This document shows positions 6,793 through 13,696 of a stretch of DNA of 13,696 bases, piece after piece; positions within the stretch are counted from its first letter, which is position 1; the number at the start of each line of letters is the position of its first letter. Below the pieces are notes generated by a model. That model was not told the origin of the DNA. It saw only the letters and a program-made list of their open reading frames with translations, and did not search any database. The stretch spans positions 1 through 13,696 of the forward strand of contig CAYTLW010000173.1 of assembly GCA_964438735.1 (NCBI GenBank), read 5' to 3'. This DNA is from CAYTLW01 sp964438735. GTDB lineage: Bacteria > Myxococcota_A > UBA9042. The translations under genes were made by a program, and so were the position numbers.

Positions 6793-9700
6793 ATGATGTC
6801 GATTCGAGCGGTGTTGCCGCTGGCTTTGCTGGTCTTGCTGATCTTGCTGGTCGCCTGTGGCGACGAATCCGGCAGCGCCGAGACCGGCGCCGTTGTGGAC
6901 ACGAACGGGACCGCAGATGCACAAGACGACGGGTCCAGGCTGCCGGGTCCAGACGTCGAGGGCGCCGCCTGCAGCAGCGCCCAGGACTGTCCCGCCGTGG
7001 CCTGTCGAATTGCGTCGTGCGGCGCGGGCGCGTGCCACTACAAAGACGCGCCCGTGCAGCCCTGCAGCGATGGCAACCCCTGCACGCTGGATGATCACTG
7101 CGCTGCGGGCATCTGTGCCCCCGGCACCAACGTCTGCGACTGCAAGACCGAGGCCGACTGCCTCAAGCATGACGACGGCAACCACTGCAATGGCACGCTC
7201 TACTGCGCCATCGCCGACGGCAGCTTCAAATGTCGAATCGCCGCGGCCAGCCTGGTCACCTGCCCCTCCGATCAGGACACCCAATGCAAGCTGAACACCT
7301 GCGACCCTCTGGACGGCGTCTGCAAGCCGACCGCGCGGGTGGACGGCACCTTCTGCAATGACGACGATCCATGCACGGTGGAGAGTTGGTGCCAGGACGG
7401 CGACTGCGAGGCCAGCGCCGCCACCTGGTGTACGTGCAAGCAGGACTCCGATTGCGCCAAGCTGGACGACGACAACGCCTGCAACGGCAGCTTCTACTGC
7501 AACAAGGCCGTCTTTCCGTGGACCTGCGGCATCAACCCGTCGACCGTTGTCCAGTGCAGCCAGGCCAGCGATACGGACTGCACGAAGAACCTGTGCGACG
7601 AAAAGACCGGCAAGTGCCAGCCCACATCCGTCGCCGATGAGAGCGCCTGCGACGATGGCAATAAGTGCACGGTCGGTGACGGCTGCGTGGCGGGCAAGTG
7701 CCAGCCCGGAGGCATCAACACCTGCACCTGCGCCAAGAGCTCCGACTGCGACAGCCAGGAAGATGGCAACCTCTGCAACGGGGTCCTGTATTGCGACCAG
7801 GACGAAGAGCCGCCGGCCTGCAAGGTGAATCCGGCCACAGTCGTGACCTGTCCGACGATCGACGACACGCCGTGCAGCAAGAACACCTGCATGGTCACCA
7901 CTGGCACCTGTCAGCAGGCCCTCGTCAAGCCCGGCACGTCCTGCGATGACGATGACTTCTGCACCGCCTCGGACATCTGCAAGCAGGGCATCTGCCAGGG
8001 CAAGAACATCTGCGTCTGCAAGTCGGACTCGGACTGCGCCGCCAAGGATGATGGCGACCTCTGCAATGGCACGCTCTACTGCGACAAGGACTCCGGCTTG
8101 TGCAAGTTCAACCCGGCCTCCGAGATCACTTGCGACAAGGTCGACAACACCGCTTGCAGCAAGAAGGCCTGTCAGGCCAAGACCAGCAAGTGCCAGTTGA
8201 CCCACAGAGAAGACGTCAAGGAGAACTGTGTCGGGTCCGACAAGCAGACCTGCAAATGGGTGCTCAAACAGCCCGGCGAGGCCGGGGATAAGGGGCCATT
8301 CGCCTGCGAAGACGGAGACAGCTGCACCACCGGTGACACGTGCAAGGCCGGCAAATGCATGGCGGGCACGTTCACCTGCTCATGCCAGTCCGACAGCGAT
8401 TGCGCCGACGAGGAGGATGGCGACCTCTGCAACGGCATGCTCTTCTGCAACAAGGCGTTGAAACCGCCCAAGTGCCAGAACAACCCGGCCACCGTCGTCA
8501 ACTGCAAGACCGTCAACGACAGCGACTGCGTCAAGAACACCTGCAAACCCAAGACGGGCAAGTGCGCCATGTCGGTGGTCGACAGCGGGACCCTGTGCAG
8601 TGACGGCGATCCGTGCACCAAGAACGATGTCTGCCTGTTGGGGAAGTGCCAGCCCGGCACCAGCACCTGCGAGTGCCAGACGGCCGCCGACTGCCTGGTC
8701 AAGGACGATGGCAACCCCTGCAACGGCGTGCCCTATTGCGACAAGTCCAAGGGCCTGCCGAAGTGTGTCGCCAACCCCAACTCGGCCATCTTCTGCACCA
8801 AGAAGGACGACACCACCTGCCTGAAGAATCTCTGCAATCCGGCCAACGCCCTGTGCCAGATGACCGCCGTGAACAAGGGTGCGCCCTGCAATGACGGCTC
8901 CCAATGCACGCTCAAGACCACTTGCGATGACGGTGACTGCAAGGGCGCCACCGTGGACTGCGCCGACAAGAACGCCTGCACCATCGACACATGCGATGCG
9001 ATCCTGGGCTGCCAGCACAAAGAGGGCGCCGTCTGCGATGACGGCAACGGCTGTACAGTCGACCTCTGCGACCCCAAGACCGGCAAGTGCGCCTTCGACC
9101 CCAAGCCGGTCACGGGCAAGACCTGCGACGGCGACGGCAGCGGCTGCACCGTCAACGACACCTGCAGCAACGGTCAGTGCGTCACCGGTCCGCTGCTCTC
9201 CTGCACCCTGCCGACCAAACCTTGTGAGCAGGCCGTCTGCTTGAGCAAGACCCCGACCACCTTCACCTGCCTGGTGGCGACCAAGAAGGATGGAGATGTC
9301 TGCGAACTGGATGGGGCGTGCACGCTGGGCTCGATGTGCAAGGCGGGCAAGTGCATCCCCGGCGACATCGACAAGCTATTCGAGGTCAGCTTCGAGCCGA
9401 AGGTGGACGGCAAGGCGTACCAGGGGCGCTTCCAGGCGGTCGCGCCGCACAAGAACGGCTTCGTCATGGCCGGCGCCGCCTGGCCTCTGAACACAGTCGG
9501 TAAGGTGAGCCACTGGTGGCTGCAGGGCGCCACCCTGGCCGGCAAGGCGGCCTGGAGCCACAACCTGGCCTCGCCGGTGGCCCACGCCGGCGTGGGGGCG
9601 CGCGATGTGGCCGAGCTGCCCGATGGTTCCATGGTGGCCGCCGGCGCCATCGCCAAGAAAGGGCAGGGATTGAACGTACAGCTGGCCCGCTACGGCGCCG

Positions 9701-12700
9701 ACGGCACCTTCATCTGGGGCAAGGACTACGGCCAGTCGGGCAGCCTCGACGAGGTCGCCACGGCCATCGTTGCGCACCCTGGCGGCGGCATGACCACCGC
9801 CGGCTGGCGCGGCTTCAACAACAAGCGGAAGCTGTACGCCCTGCGCCTGTCGAGCACCGGCCAGGTGTCCTGGTCGCGCGAACATGGCGGCAAATACGAC
9901 GACGTGGCCGCTGACCTGGTCCGCCTGGCCGACGATACCGTCCTGATTGCGGGCTACAGCGGCGGATCTGCCGGTGTGCGCCAGGGCTGGCTGGTCAAGT
10001 TGGACATCCAGGGCAAGGTCAGCTGGCAGCGCCTGCATGGCAAGGCGTTCGAGCAACGCTTCACGTCATTGGTCGCCGAGCCGGACGGCGGTTTCACCGC
10101 GGCCGGCTGGCGGTCGGTGGACAAGGGCAAGCCGAGCTTCTGGCTGATGCGCGTCGATAAACTCGGCCTGGCGCAGTGGGAGCGTGGCGGCGTGGCCGAT
10201 GTGGAGGTAGATGACCTGGCAGCCACCCCGGGCGGCGGGTTGGTGCTCACCGGGCGCAACAACCCCACAGGCGGCAACAAGGACCTCTGGTTGATGGGCG
10301 CAGATGGCATCGGCAACAAGCAGTGGGATCGCGGCTTCGACGGCGGTGGCACGGATCGCGGCCGGGCGGTCGCCGTCGCCGGTGAGGGTCTGATCGCAGT
10401 GGCCGGCGAACGCATCCTCGACGATCTGAACGGCAAGCGCATGGCCGGCGTGCTCCTGCGTACCGACCCCTGGGGCCACGCCAGCTGCAAGGCCTCGGGG
10501 GGCTGCGCCAGCAAGAAGCCCGGCGCCTGCGACGACGGCACGCCCTGCACGGCGGACCTCTGCGAGGCCATCGGCGGCTGCAAGCACCTGGAGGCCAGCG
10601 GCCTGGTCTGCGAGCTGGGCGGCTGCGCCAAGGTCGCCTCCTGTCAGAAGGGGCAGTGCATCCCATTGGGCGGACAGGGGCGCCTGCACGTGGCGCAATA
10701 CGCGCTGACCGGGCTGGAGTGGACCACCGAGCGGTTGGATACGGTCGCACCCGCCAAGGGCGGCGGAGTGCACGCGCTCTGGCGCTCGGAGAACAAGACC
10801 AATCGTCGCGCCCTGCTGGGCCGGATCGACGCCTGGGGCAAGCTGGTCTGGTCCGTGGAGCTGGCCAATGTGCCCAAGAGCAGCGCCGGCCACGTGGAGC
10901 CGAATCGGGTGCTCGAATTGGCCGACGGACGACTGCTTATCGCGCTGGTCTTCCGTGGTGATCCCGCCGACCGGCCGCACACCTGGCTGCGCCTGGCCAA
11001 CGCCAACGGCAAGGCCGTCTGGACCGCTGAGTACAATCAGAGCGGGCTGGATTCCAGTCCCCAGGACCTGGTGGTCCACTCCGACGGCACCTGGGGTGTG
11101 GCCGGCACGGCGCGCTGGTCGAGCGGCCAGACCGCGATCGAGGTGCTGCGCATCAGCGGCAACAGCAAGCTGATCTGGCGCGCCACGCTGGATGTCGACA
11201 GCAGCACCAGCGAGGCGGGGGTCGACGCGCTCGCCTTGAAGGACGGCAGCACCGTGGTGGCGGGCAGCGTGCGGGCCGGTGGGGGACCGCCTCATGACGG
11301 ATTGATCGTCAAGATCGACAGCGCCGGCAAGACCGTCTGGCGACGTTCTTATGGCAGCGAGAACGACGACGCCCTGCAGGCCATCGCGCGCCATCCCGGG
11401 GGCGGCTTCCTGGCCGCGGGTCAGCGCGCGCTCGACAGCTCGTCGACCACCCGGTGGCTGGTGCGCCTGGACGAGGACGGCGCACCGTTCTGGCAGCGGG
11501 CGCCCAAGGTCGTCGGGCACCATCGGGTCAGCGGGCTGGCCGTGGCGCCCGACGGTCGGATTGCCATGTCGGGCACGTCAGGCACCGGCGCCGCCAGGAA
11601 CGCCTGGTTGTTGGGCGCCAGCCCCGTGGGCACGCAACTGTGGCAGCGCAGCTACAAGGTCGGCAGTTCGACCTGGCTCGGCCGCGGCCCGCTCGCCCAG
11701 ATGCCCGAGGGCGGCCTGGCCATGGCCGCCGGCGCCAAGGTCGCCGGCATCTACAAGGCGGTGCTGATCCGTACCGATGCCTGGGGGTACGCCGATTGTG
11801 TCGGCGCCGACAAGTGCGCCGGCAAGACGGCGTCCGACTGCGACGATGGCAAGGCCTGCACCCTGGACACCTGCGAGGCCGCAAAAGGCTGTCAGCACGC
11901 GCCCCTGAGCTGCGAAGATGGCAACCCCTGTGCGAAGGCCTCCTGCAACGACAAGCTGGGCTGCCAGTACGCCCAGGTCGTGGCACCCTGCGACGATGGC
12001 GACGCCTGCAGCGCCGCCCAGGGCTGCAAGGATGGCGTCTGCGCCGCCGTGAAGGCGACCTCTTGCGATGACGGCAACCAGTGCACCCAGGATCCCTGCC
12101 TGGCCGGGGTCGGTTGCATCTACCAGCCCGTACACGGCGTGGCCTGCAAGGTGGAGAATGGCTGCTCACCCTCGGCCAAGTGCGTGCAGGGAAAATGCGA
12201 GCATGTCGACCAGGGGCTGCTCTACAAGAGGAGCTACAATCTGTCGGTCGGTGGGTACACGGTGTCCGCTTTCGACACCGTCACGCCCCTGAAGGATGGC
12301 GGTCTGGTCATCCAGTATCGGCGTACGTCGACGTCGTTCATGATACTCCGACTGAACAAGTGGGGCGCGCAGAAGTGGCATCAGCATGCGCTCGGCAGCT
12401 ATAGCGGCCAACCGGGGTCGGCGGTCGAGTTGAAGGACGGCACGATATTGTCCGCCTGGGCCTACCGGTCCGACTCGAGCGGCCTGGCGCGGAGCCGCCT
12501 CATCCGGCACAGCACCAGCGGCAGCGTCCTGTCGACCCACGACTTCGCCTACGGTAGCAAGACCTCGCACACCTGGTCGGGCCACCAGGCGCCGACCGCG
12601 GCGTTGTTCCACGCCGACGGCACGCGCGCCATCGTCGGTACCATGGCCTGGCTGGCCGGCTACAAAAGCGCCTTCGTCGTTCGGGCGCAGCCCGACGGCA

Positions 12701-13696
12701 AGCTGGTCTGGCGGGCCTGGATCGACACGGTCCCGGGCACCAGCCACACTGGTGTGGCTGCTCGCGCCCAGCCCGATGGTCACACCGTGGTGGCCGGCTC
12801 GACCTGGGTCGCCAAAGCGCCCGCCGATGGCCTGCTTCTACGCCTGGACGCCTTCGGCAAGCTGGTCTGGCAGCACACCTATGAAGGCGGCGCAGACGAG
12901 CGCGTCGTCGGCCTGGGCGTGCAGCCCGGCGGCGGCTGGGTGCTCGGCGGCTCCAGCAAGGGCGTCAAGAAGCCGGCCCGGTGGTGGCTGGTGGGCACCG
13001 ACGCGCAGGGCAAGGAGCTGTGGCAGCGCGACGGCAAGCTGGCCATGGGCGCCACGGTGCAAGGGCTGGGAGTTGGCCCCGACGGCCGGCCGACACTGGC
13101 TGGCACGGAGCCCGAGGGAATCGTCCAGCGCGGCTGGCTGCAGGGCTTCAATACGCTCGGCTTTCCCCTGTGGCAGCGCACCTTGAAGATCGGCACCACG
13201 ACCTGGTTGGGGCTTCGCCCTCTGGCGGTGATGGCCGGCGGTGGCCTGGCTGTGGTCGGCGGCGGCAAACCTGGCGCGGTGACCAACCCCGTAGTCTTCC
13301 GCACCGACCCGTGGGGCCAGGCGGCTTGCATCGGGGCCGGGCCCTGCGCCGCCAAAAAAGCCACAGATTGTGACGACGGCGATCCCTGCACGGTGGACCT
13401 CTGCAAGGCGGCCCAGGGCTGCGTACACCAGGTCGAGAGCTGCGAAGATGGCGAACCCTGCACGGCCGCCGATTGCGTCAAAGGCAAGGGCTGTTCCTTC
13501 GCGCCCAAGCCGGGCGCATGTGAGGACAACAGCGTCTGCACCAAGACCCAGGCCTGCAAGGATGGCAAGTGCCAGGGCATCGCGCTGCTGGACTGCGACG
13601 ATGGCTCCTCGTGCACCAAGGACATCTGCCACCCGGTCCAGGGCTGCAAACACGAGATCCACCACGGCGTGGCCTGCAAGGTCGAAAACGGCTGCT
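6793..13696 (+). CDS. Giant modular Cys-rich/beta-propeller lipoprotein (3' end outside window)
   Basis: One uninterrupted frame of 2301 codons runs off the right edge. I read every codon and found no stop. Residues 1-22 are a lipoprotein signal peptide: M-M-S-I-R, a Leu/Val-rich core, and lipobox L19-V-A-C22. A polar Asp/Gly-rich spacer follows to residue ~59. Residues ~60-856 are Cys-rich: six tandem ~97-residue units with 14 Cys each, then a shorter Cys-rich transition. Three propeller-like modules follow (857-1231, 1290-1668, 1803-2178), each with seven ~50-residue elements. Cys-rich linkers lie at 1232-1289, 1669-1802 and 2179 to the edge. The Cys units (CxDGxxCT...DxC) resemble repeats in large surface proteins of myxobacteria that databases often match to the Dickkopf Cys-rich domain; that link is from memory. 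The many paired Cys imply disulfides outside the cytoplasm. With Gly at +2 after the lipid Cys it is probably in the outer membrane or on the surface. Its function is unknown; adhesion or binding is only inference. It is divergent from the kinase gene. Confidence 0.93.
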   Translation, partial: MMSIRAVLPLALLVLLILLVACGDESGSAETGAVVDTNGTADAQDDGSRLPGPDVEGAACSSAQDCPAVACRIASCGAGACHYKDAPVQPCSDGNPCTLDDHCAAGICAPGTNVCDCKTEADCLKHDDGNHCNGTLYCAIADGSFKCRIAAASLVTCPSDQDTQCKLNTCDPLDGVCKPTARVDGTFCNDDDPCTVESWCQDGDCEASAATWCTCKQDSDCAKLDDDNACNGSFYCNKAVFPWTCGINPSTVVQCSQASDTDCTKNLCDEKTGKCQPTSVADESACDDGNKCTVGDGCVAGKCQPGGINTCTCAKSSDCDSQEDGNLCNGVLYCDQDEEPPACKVNPATVVTCPTIDDTPCSKNTCMVTTGTCQQALVKPGTSCDDDDFCTASDICKQGICQGKNICVCKSDSDCAAKDDGDLCNGTLYCDKDSGLCKFNPASEITCDKVDNTACSKKACQAKTSKCQLTHREDVKENCVGSDKQTCKWVLKQPGEAGDKGPFACEDGDSCTTGDTCKAGKCMAGTFTCSCQSDSDCADEEDGDLCNGMLFCNKALKPPKCQNNPATVVNCKTVNDSDCVKNTCKPKTGKCAMSVVDSGTLCSDGDPCTKNDVCLLGKCQPGTSTCECQTAADCLVKDDGNPCNGVPYCDKSKGLPKCVANPNSAIFCTKKDDTTCLKNLCNPANALCQMTAVNKGAPCNDGSQCTLKTTCDDGDCKGATVDCADKNACTIDTCDAILGCQHKEGAVCDDGNGCTVDLCDPKTGKCAFDPKPVTGKTCDGDGSGCTVNDTCSNGQCVTGPLLSCTLPTKPCEQAVCLSKTPTTFTCLVATKKDGDVCELDGACTLGSMCKAGKCIPGDIDKLFEVSFEPKVDGKAYQGRFQAVAPHKNGFVMAGAAWPLNTVGKVSHWWLQGATLAGKAAWSHNLASPVAHAGVGARDVAELPDGSMVAAGAIAKKGQGLNVQLARYGADGTFIWGKDYGQSGSLDEVATAIVAHPGGGMTTAGWRGFNNKRKLYALRLSSTGQVSWSREHGGKYDDVAADLVRLADDTVLIAGYSGGSAGVRQGWLVKLDIQGKVSWQRLHGKAFEQRFTSLVAEPDGGFTAAGWRSVDKGKPSFWLMRVDKLGLAQWERGGVADVEVDDLAATPGGGLVLTGRNNPTGGNKDLWLMGADGIGNKQWDRGFDGGGTDRGRAVAVAGEGLIAVAGERILDDLNGKRMAGVLLRTDPWGHASCKASGGCASKKPGACDDGTPCTADLCEAIGGCKHLEASGLVCELGGCAKVASCQKGQCIPLGGQGRLHVAQYALTGLEWTTERLDTVAPAKGGGVHALWRSENKTNRRALLGRIDAWGKLVWSVELANVPKSSAGHVEPNRVLELADGRLLIALVFRGDPADRPHTWLRLANANGKAVWTAEYNQSGLDSSPQDLVVHSDGTWGVAGTARWSSGQTAIEVLRISGNSKLIWRATLDVDSSTSEAGVDALALKDGSTVVAGSVRAGGGPPHDGLIVKIDSAGKTVWRRSYGSENDDALQAIARHPGGGFLAAGQRALDSSSTTRWLVRLDEDGAPFWQRAPKVVGHHRVSGLAVAPDGRIAMSGTSGTGAARNAWLLGASPVGTQLWQRSYKVGSSTWLGRGPLAQMPEGGLAMAAGAKVAGIYKAVLIRTDAWGYADCVGADKCAGKTASDCDDGKACTLDTCEAAKGCQHAPLSCEDGNPCAKASCNDKLGCQYAQVVAPCDDGDACSAAQGCKDGVCAAVKATSCDDGNQCTQDPCLAGVGCIYQPVHGVACKVENGCSPSAKCVQGKCEHVDQGLLYKRSYNLSVGGYTVSAFDTVTPLKDGGLVIQYRRTSTSFMILRLNKWGAQKWHQHALGSYSGQPGSAVELKDGTILSAWAYRSDSSGLARSRLIRHSTSGSVLSTHDFAYGSKTSHTWSGHQAPTAALFHADGTRAIVGTMAWLAGYKSAFVVRAQPDGKLVWRAWIDTVPGTSHTGVAARAQPDGHTVVAGSTWVAKAPADGLLLRLDAFGKLVWQHTYEGGADERVVGLGVQPGGGWVLGGSSKGVKKPARWWLVGTDAQGKELWQRDGKLAMGATVQGLGVGPDGRPTLAGTEPEGIVQRGWLQGFNTLGFPLWQRTLKIGTTTWLGLRPLAVMAGGGLAVVGGGKPGAVTNPVVFRTDPWGQAACIGAGPCAAKKATDCDDGDPCTVDLCKAAQGCVHQVESCEDGEPCTAADCVKGKGCSFAPKPGACEDNSVCTKTQACKDGKCQGIALLDCDDGSSCTKDICHPVQGCKHEIHHGVACKVENGC
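7063..8886 (+). repeat. Six tandem ~97-residue, 14-Cys units
   Basis: Units begin at 7063, 7354, 7648, 7942, 8305 and 8596; the next begins at 8887 but only its first part follows the pattern. Spacings are 291, 294, 294, 363, 291 and 291 nt. Each unit runs C-x-D-(G/D)-x2-CT, a C-x2-G-x-C step, C-x-C-x5-DC, an acidic DG segment, CNG-x2-(Y/F)C, a short variable loop, C-x2-NP, then C-x5-D-x2-C-x-K-x2-C and a final (G/S)-x-C. Unit 4 has a ~24-residue insertion with two extra Cys. The copies have diverged, but short nucleotide identities remain, such as the CNGTLYC coding stretch near 7186 and 8062. Confidence 0.9.
9361..10482 (+). repeat. Propeller module 1 (seven-fold)
   Basis: Seven elements end in a G-x-x-x-W strand: GKAAW, GTFIW, GQVSW, GKVSW, GLAQW and GNKQW, then RTDPWG. 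Their Trp codons are at 9553, 9715, 9871, 10024, 10177, 10324 and 10471, i.e. 54, 52, 51, 51, 49 and 49 residues apart. Between them are D-x-A-x-x-L/V segments and PGGG/PDGG turns followed by strands such as TAAGW and LIAGY. The regular ~50-residue period and count of seven suggest a seven-bladed beta-propeller. Confidence 0.8.
10666..11796 (+). repeat. Propeller module 2 (seven-fold)
   Basis: Seven Trp-ending elements are at 10849 (GKLVW), 11020 (GKAVW), 11176 (SKLIW), 11338 (GKTVW), 11491 (GAPFW), 11641 (GTQLW) and 11782 (RTDAWG). Spacings are 57, 52, 54, 51, 50 and 47 residues. The module opens after CIPLGG with a strand and VAPAKGGGVHALW, matching the VAPHKNGFVMAG opening of module 1. Confidence 0.8.
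11797..12198 (+). repeat. Cys-rich linker 2 (same register as linker 3)
   Basis: This 134-residue Cys-rich segment contains DCDDGKACTLDTC, CEDGNPC, PCDDGDAC, SCDDGNQCT and GVACKVENGC. It aligns without any gap to the linker beginning at 13327: the offset is exactly 1530 nt both at the first Cys and at GVACKVENGC, where the window ends. Confidence 0.85.
12199..13326 (+). repeat. Propeller module 3 (seven-fold, first two elements divergent)
   Basis: Elements end at 12376 (GAQKW), 12532 (GSVLS, Trp replaced by Ser), 12709 (GKLVW), 12868 (GKLVW), 13021 (GKELW), 13171 (GFPLW) and 13312 (RTDPWG). Spacings are 52, 59, 53, 51, 50 and 47 residues; the last three equal those of module 2. The first third differs most from the other modules and carries the only two ATA codons I found in the gene. 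Confidence 0.78.
13327..13696 (+). repeat. Cys-rich linker 3, cut by the window edge
   Basis: It repeats linker 2 at 1530 nt distance with Cys spacing conserved: DCDDGDPCTVDLC, CEDGEPC, DCDDGSSCT and GVACKVENGC. By analogy a further CxQGKC step and a fourth propeller would follow outside the window. Confidence 0.85.

Noticed and set aside
6718..8205. Minus-strand open frame of 495 codons opposite the Cys-rich array
   Set aside because: It is the in-register complement of the repeats; its Ala/Val/Gly periodicity mirrors the Cys/Asp codons. The plus frame has a lipoprotein signal and conserved Cys.
7063..8886. Regular ~290-nt spacing as a CRISPR-like or mobile repeat array
   Set aside because: The periodicity is a protein-domain repeat in one open frame; nucleotide identity between copies is low and patchy.
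10066..11523. Minus-strand open frame of 485 codons opposite propellers 1 and 2
   Set aside because: No motif, and it crosses module borders of the strongly supported plus-strand gene. A complement artefact of high third-position GC.

Overview
The window is GC-rich, densely packed bacterial DNA. I see no RNA genes, mobile elements or CRISPR arrays. The most likely source is a myxobacterium-like or related 'deltaproteobacterial' lineage (Myxococcota/Bradymonadota type). This is inferred from three things: a cytoplasmic Ser/Thr kinase with an N-terminal C-x2-C...CPxDG ribbon, very large Cys-rich 'CxDGxxCT' surface lipoproteins, and a kinase gene abutting a phosphofructokinase gene. No marker gene is present, so the assignment is tentative.

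Layout: (1) 10-2412 (-), a lipoprotein with an LVIVD-like beta-propeller, an Ig-like domain and a C-terminal thioredoxin-fold domain that has lost its second redox Cys. (2) 2589-4253 (+), a 554-residue protein of unknown function with a faintly GT-B-glycosyltransferase-like layout. (3) 4311-5420 (+), 6-phosphofructokinase with Asn in place of the usual Asp of GGDGS. (4) 5417-6595 (-), a soluble Ser/Thr protein kinase, convergent with pfkA; the two stop codons are interlocked in one CTAG tetranucleotide. (5) 6793-13696 (+), a giant open frame that leaves the window without a stop, at least 2301 codons. I translated it codon by codon in frame 1 and found no stop.

The giant frame encodes a lipoprotein with an ordered modular architecture: signal peptide with lipobox LVAC, a spacer, six tandem ~97-residue units of 14 Cys each, a Cys-rich transition, then three ~365-375-residue beta-propeller-like modules. 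Each propeller has seven ~50-residue elements ending in G-x-x-x-W (or RTDxWG). The propellers are separated by Cys-rich linkers. Linkers 2 and 3 and the propeller between them repeat with an exact 1530-nt period, so more modules probably follow beyond the window.

How the genes may work together: the two outer genes are secreted lipoproteins with propeller folds, likely displayed on the cell surface or in the periplasm. The inner pair (PFK and kinase) recalls the Pfk-Pkn4 pair of Myxococcus xanthus, where the kinase phosphorylates PFK; here the arrangement is convergent. The kinase and the giant lipoprotein are divergently transcribed from a 197-bp region. That region holds a good sigma-70-like promoter for the kinase with an inverted repeat in its spacer. 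There is no stretch over 300 bases without a gene.
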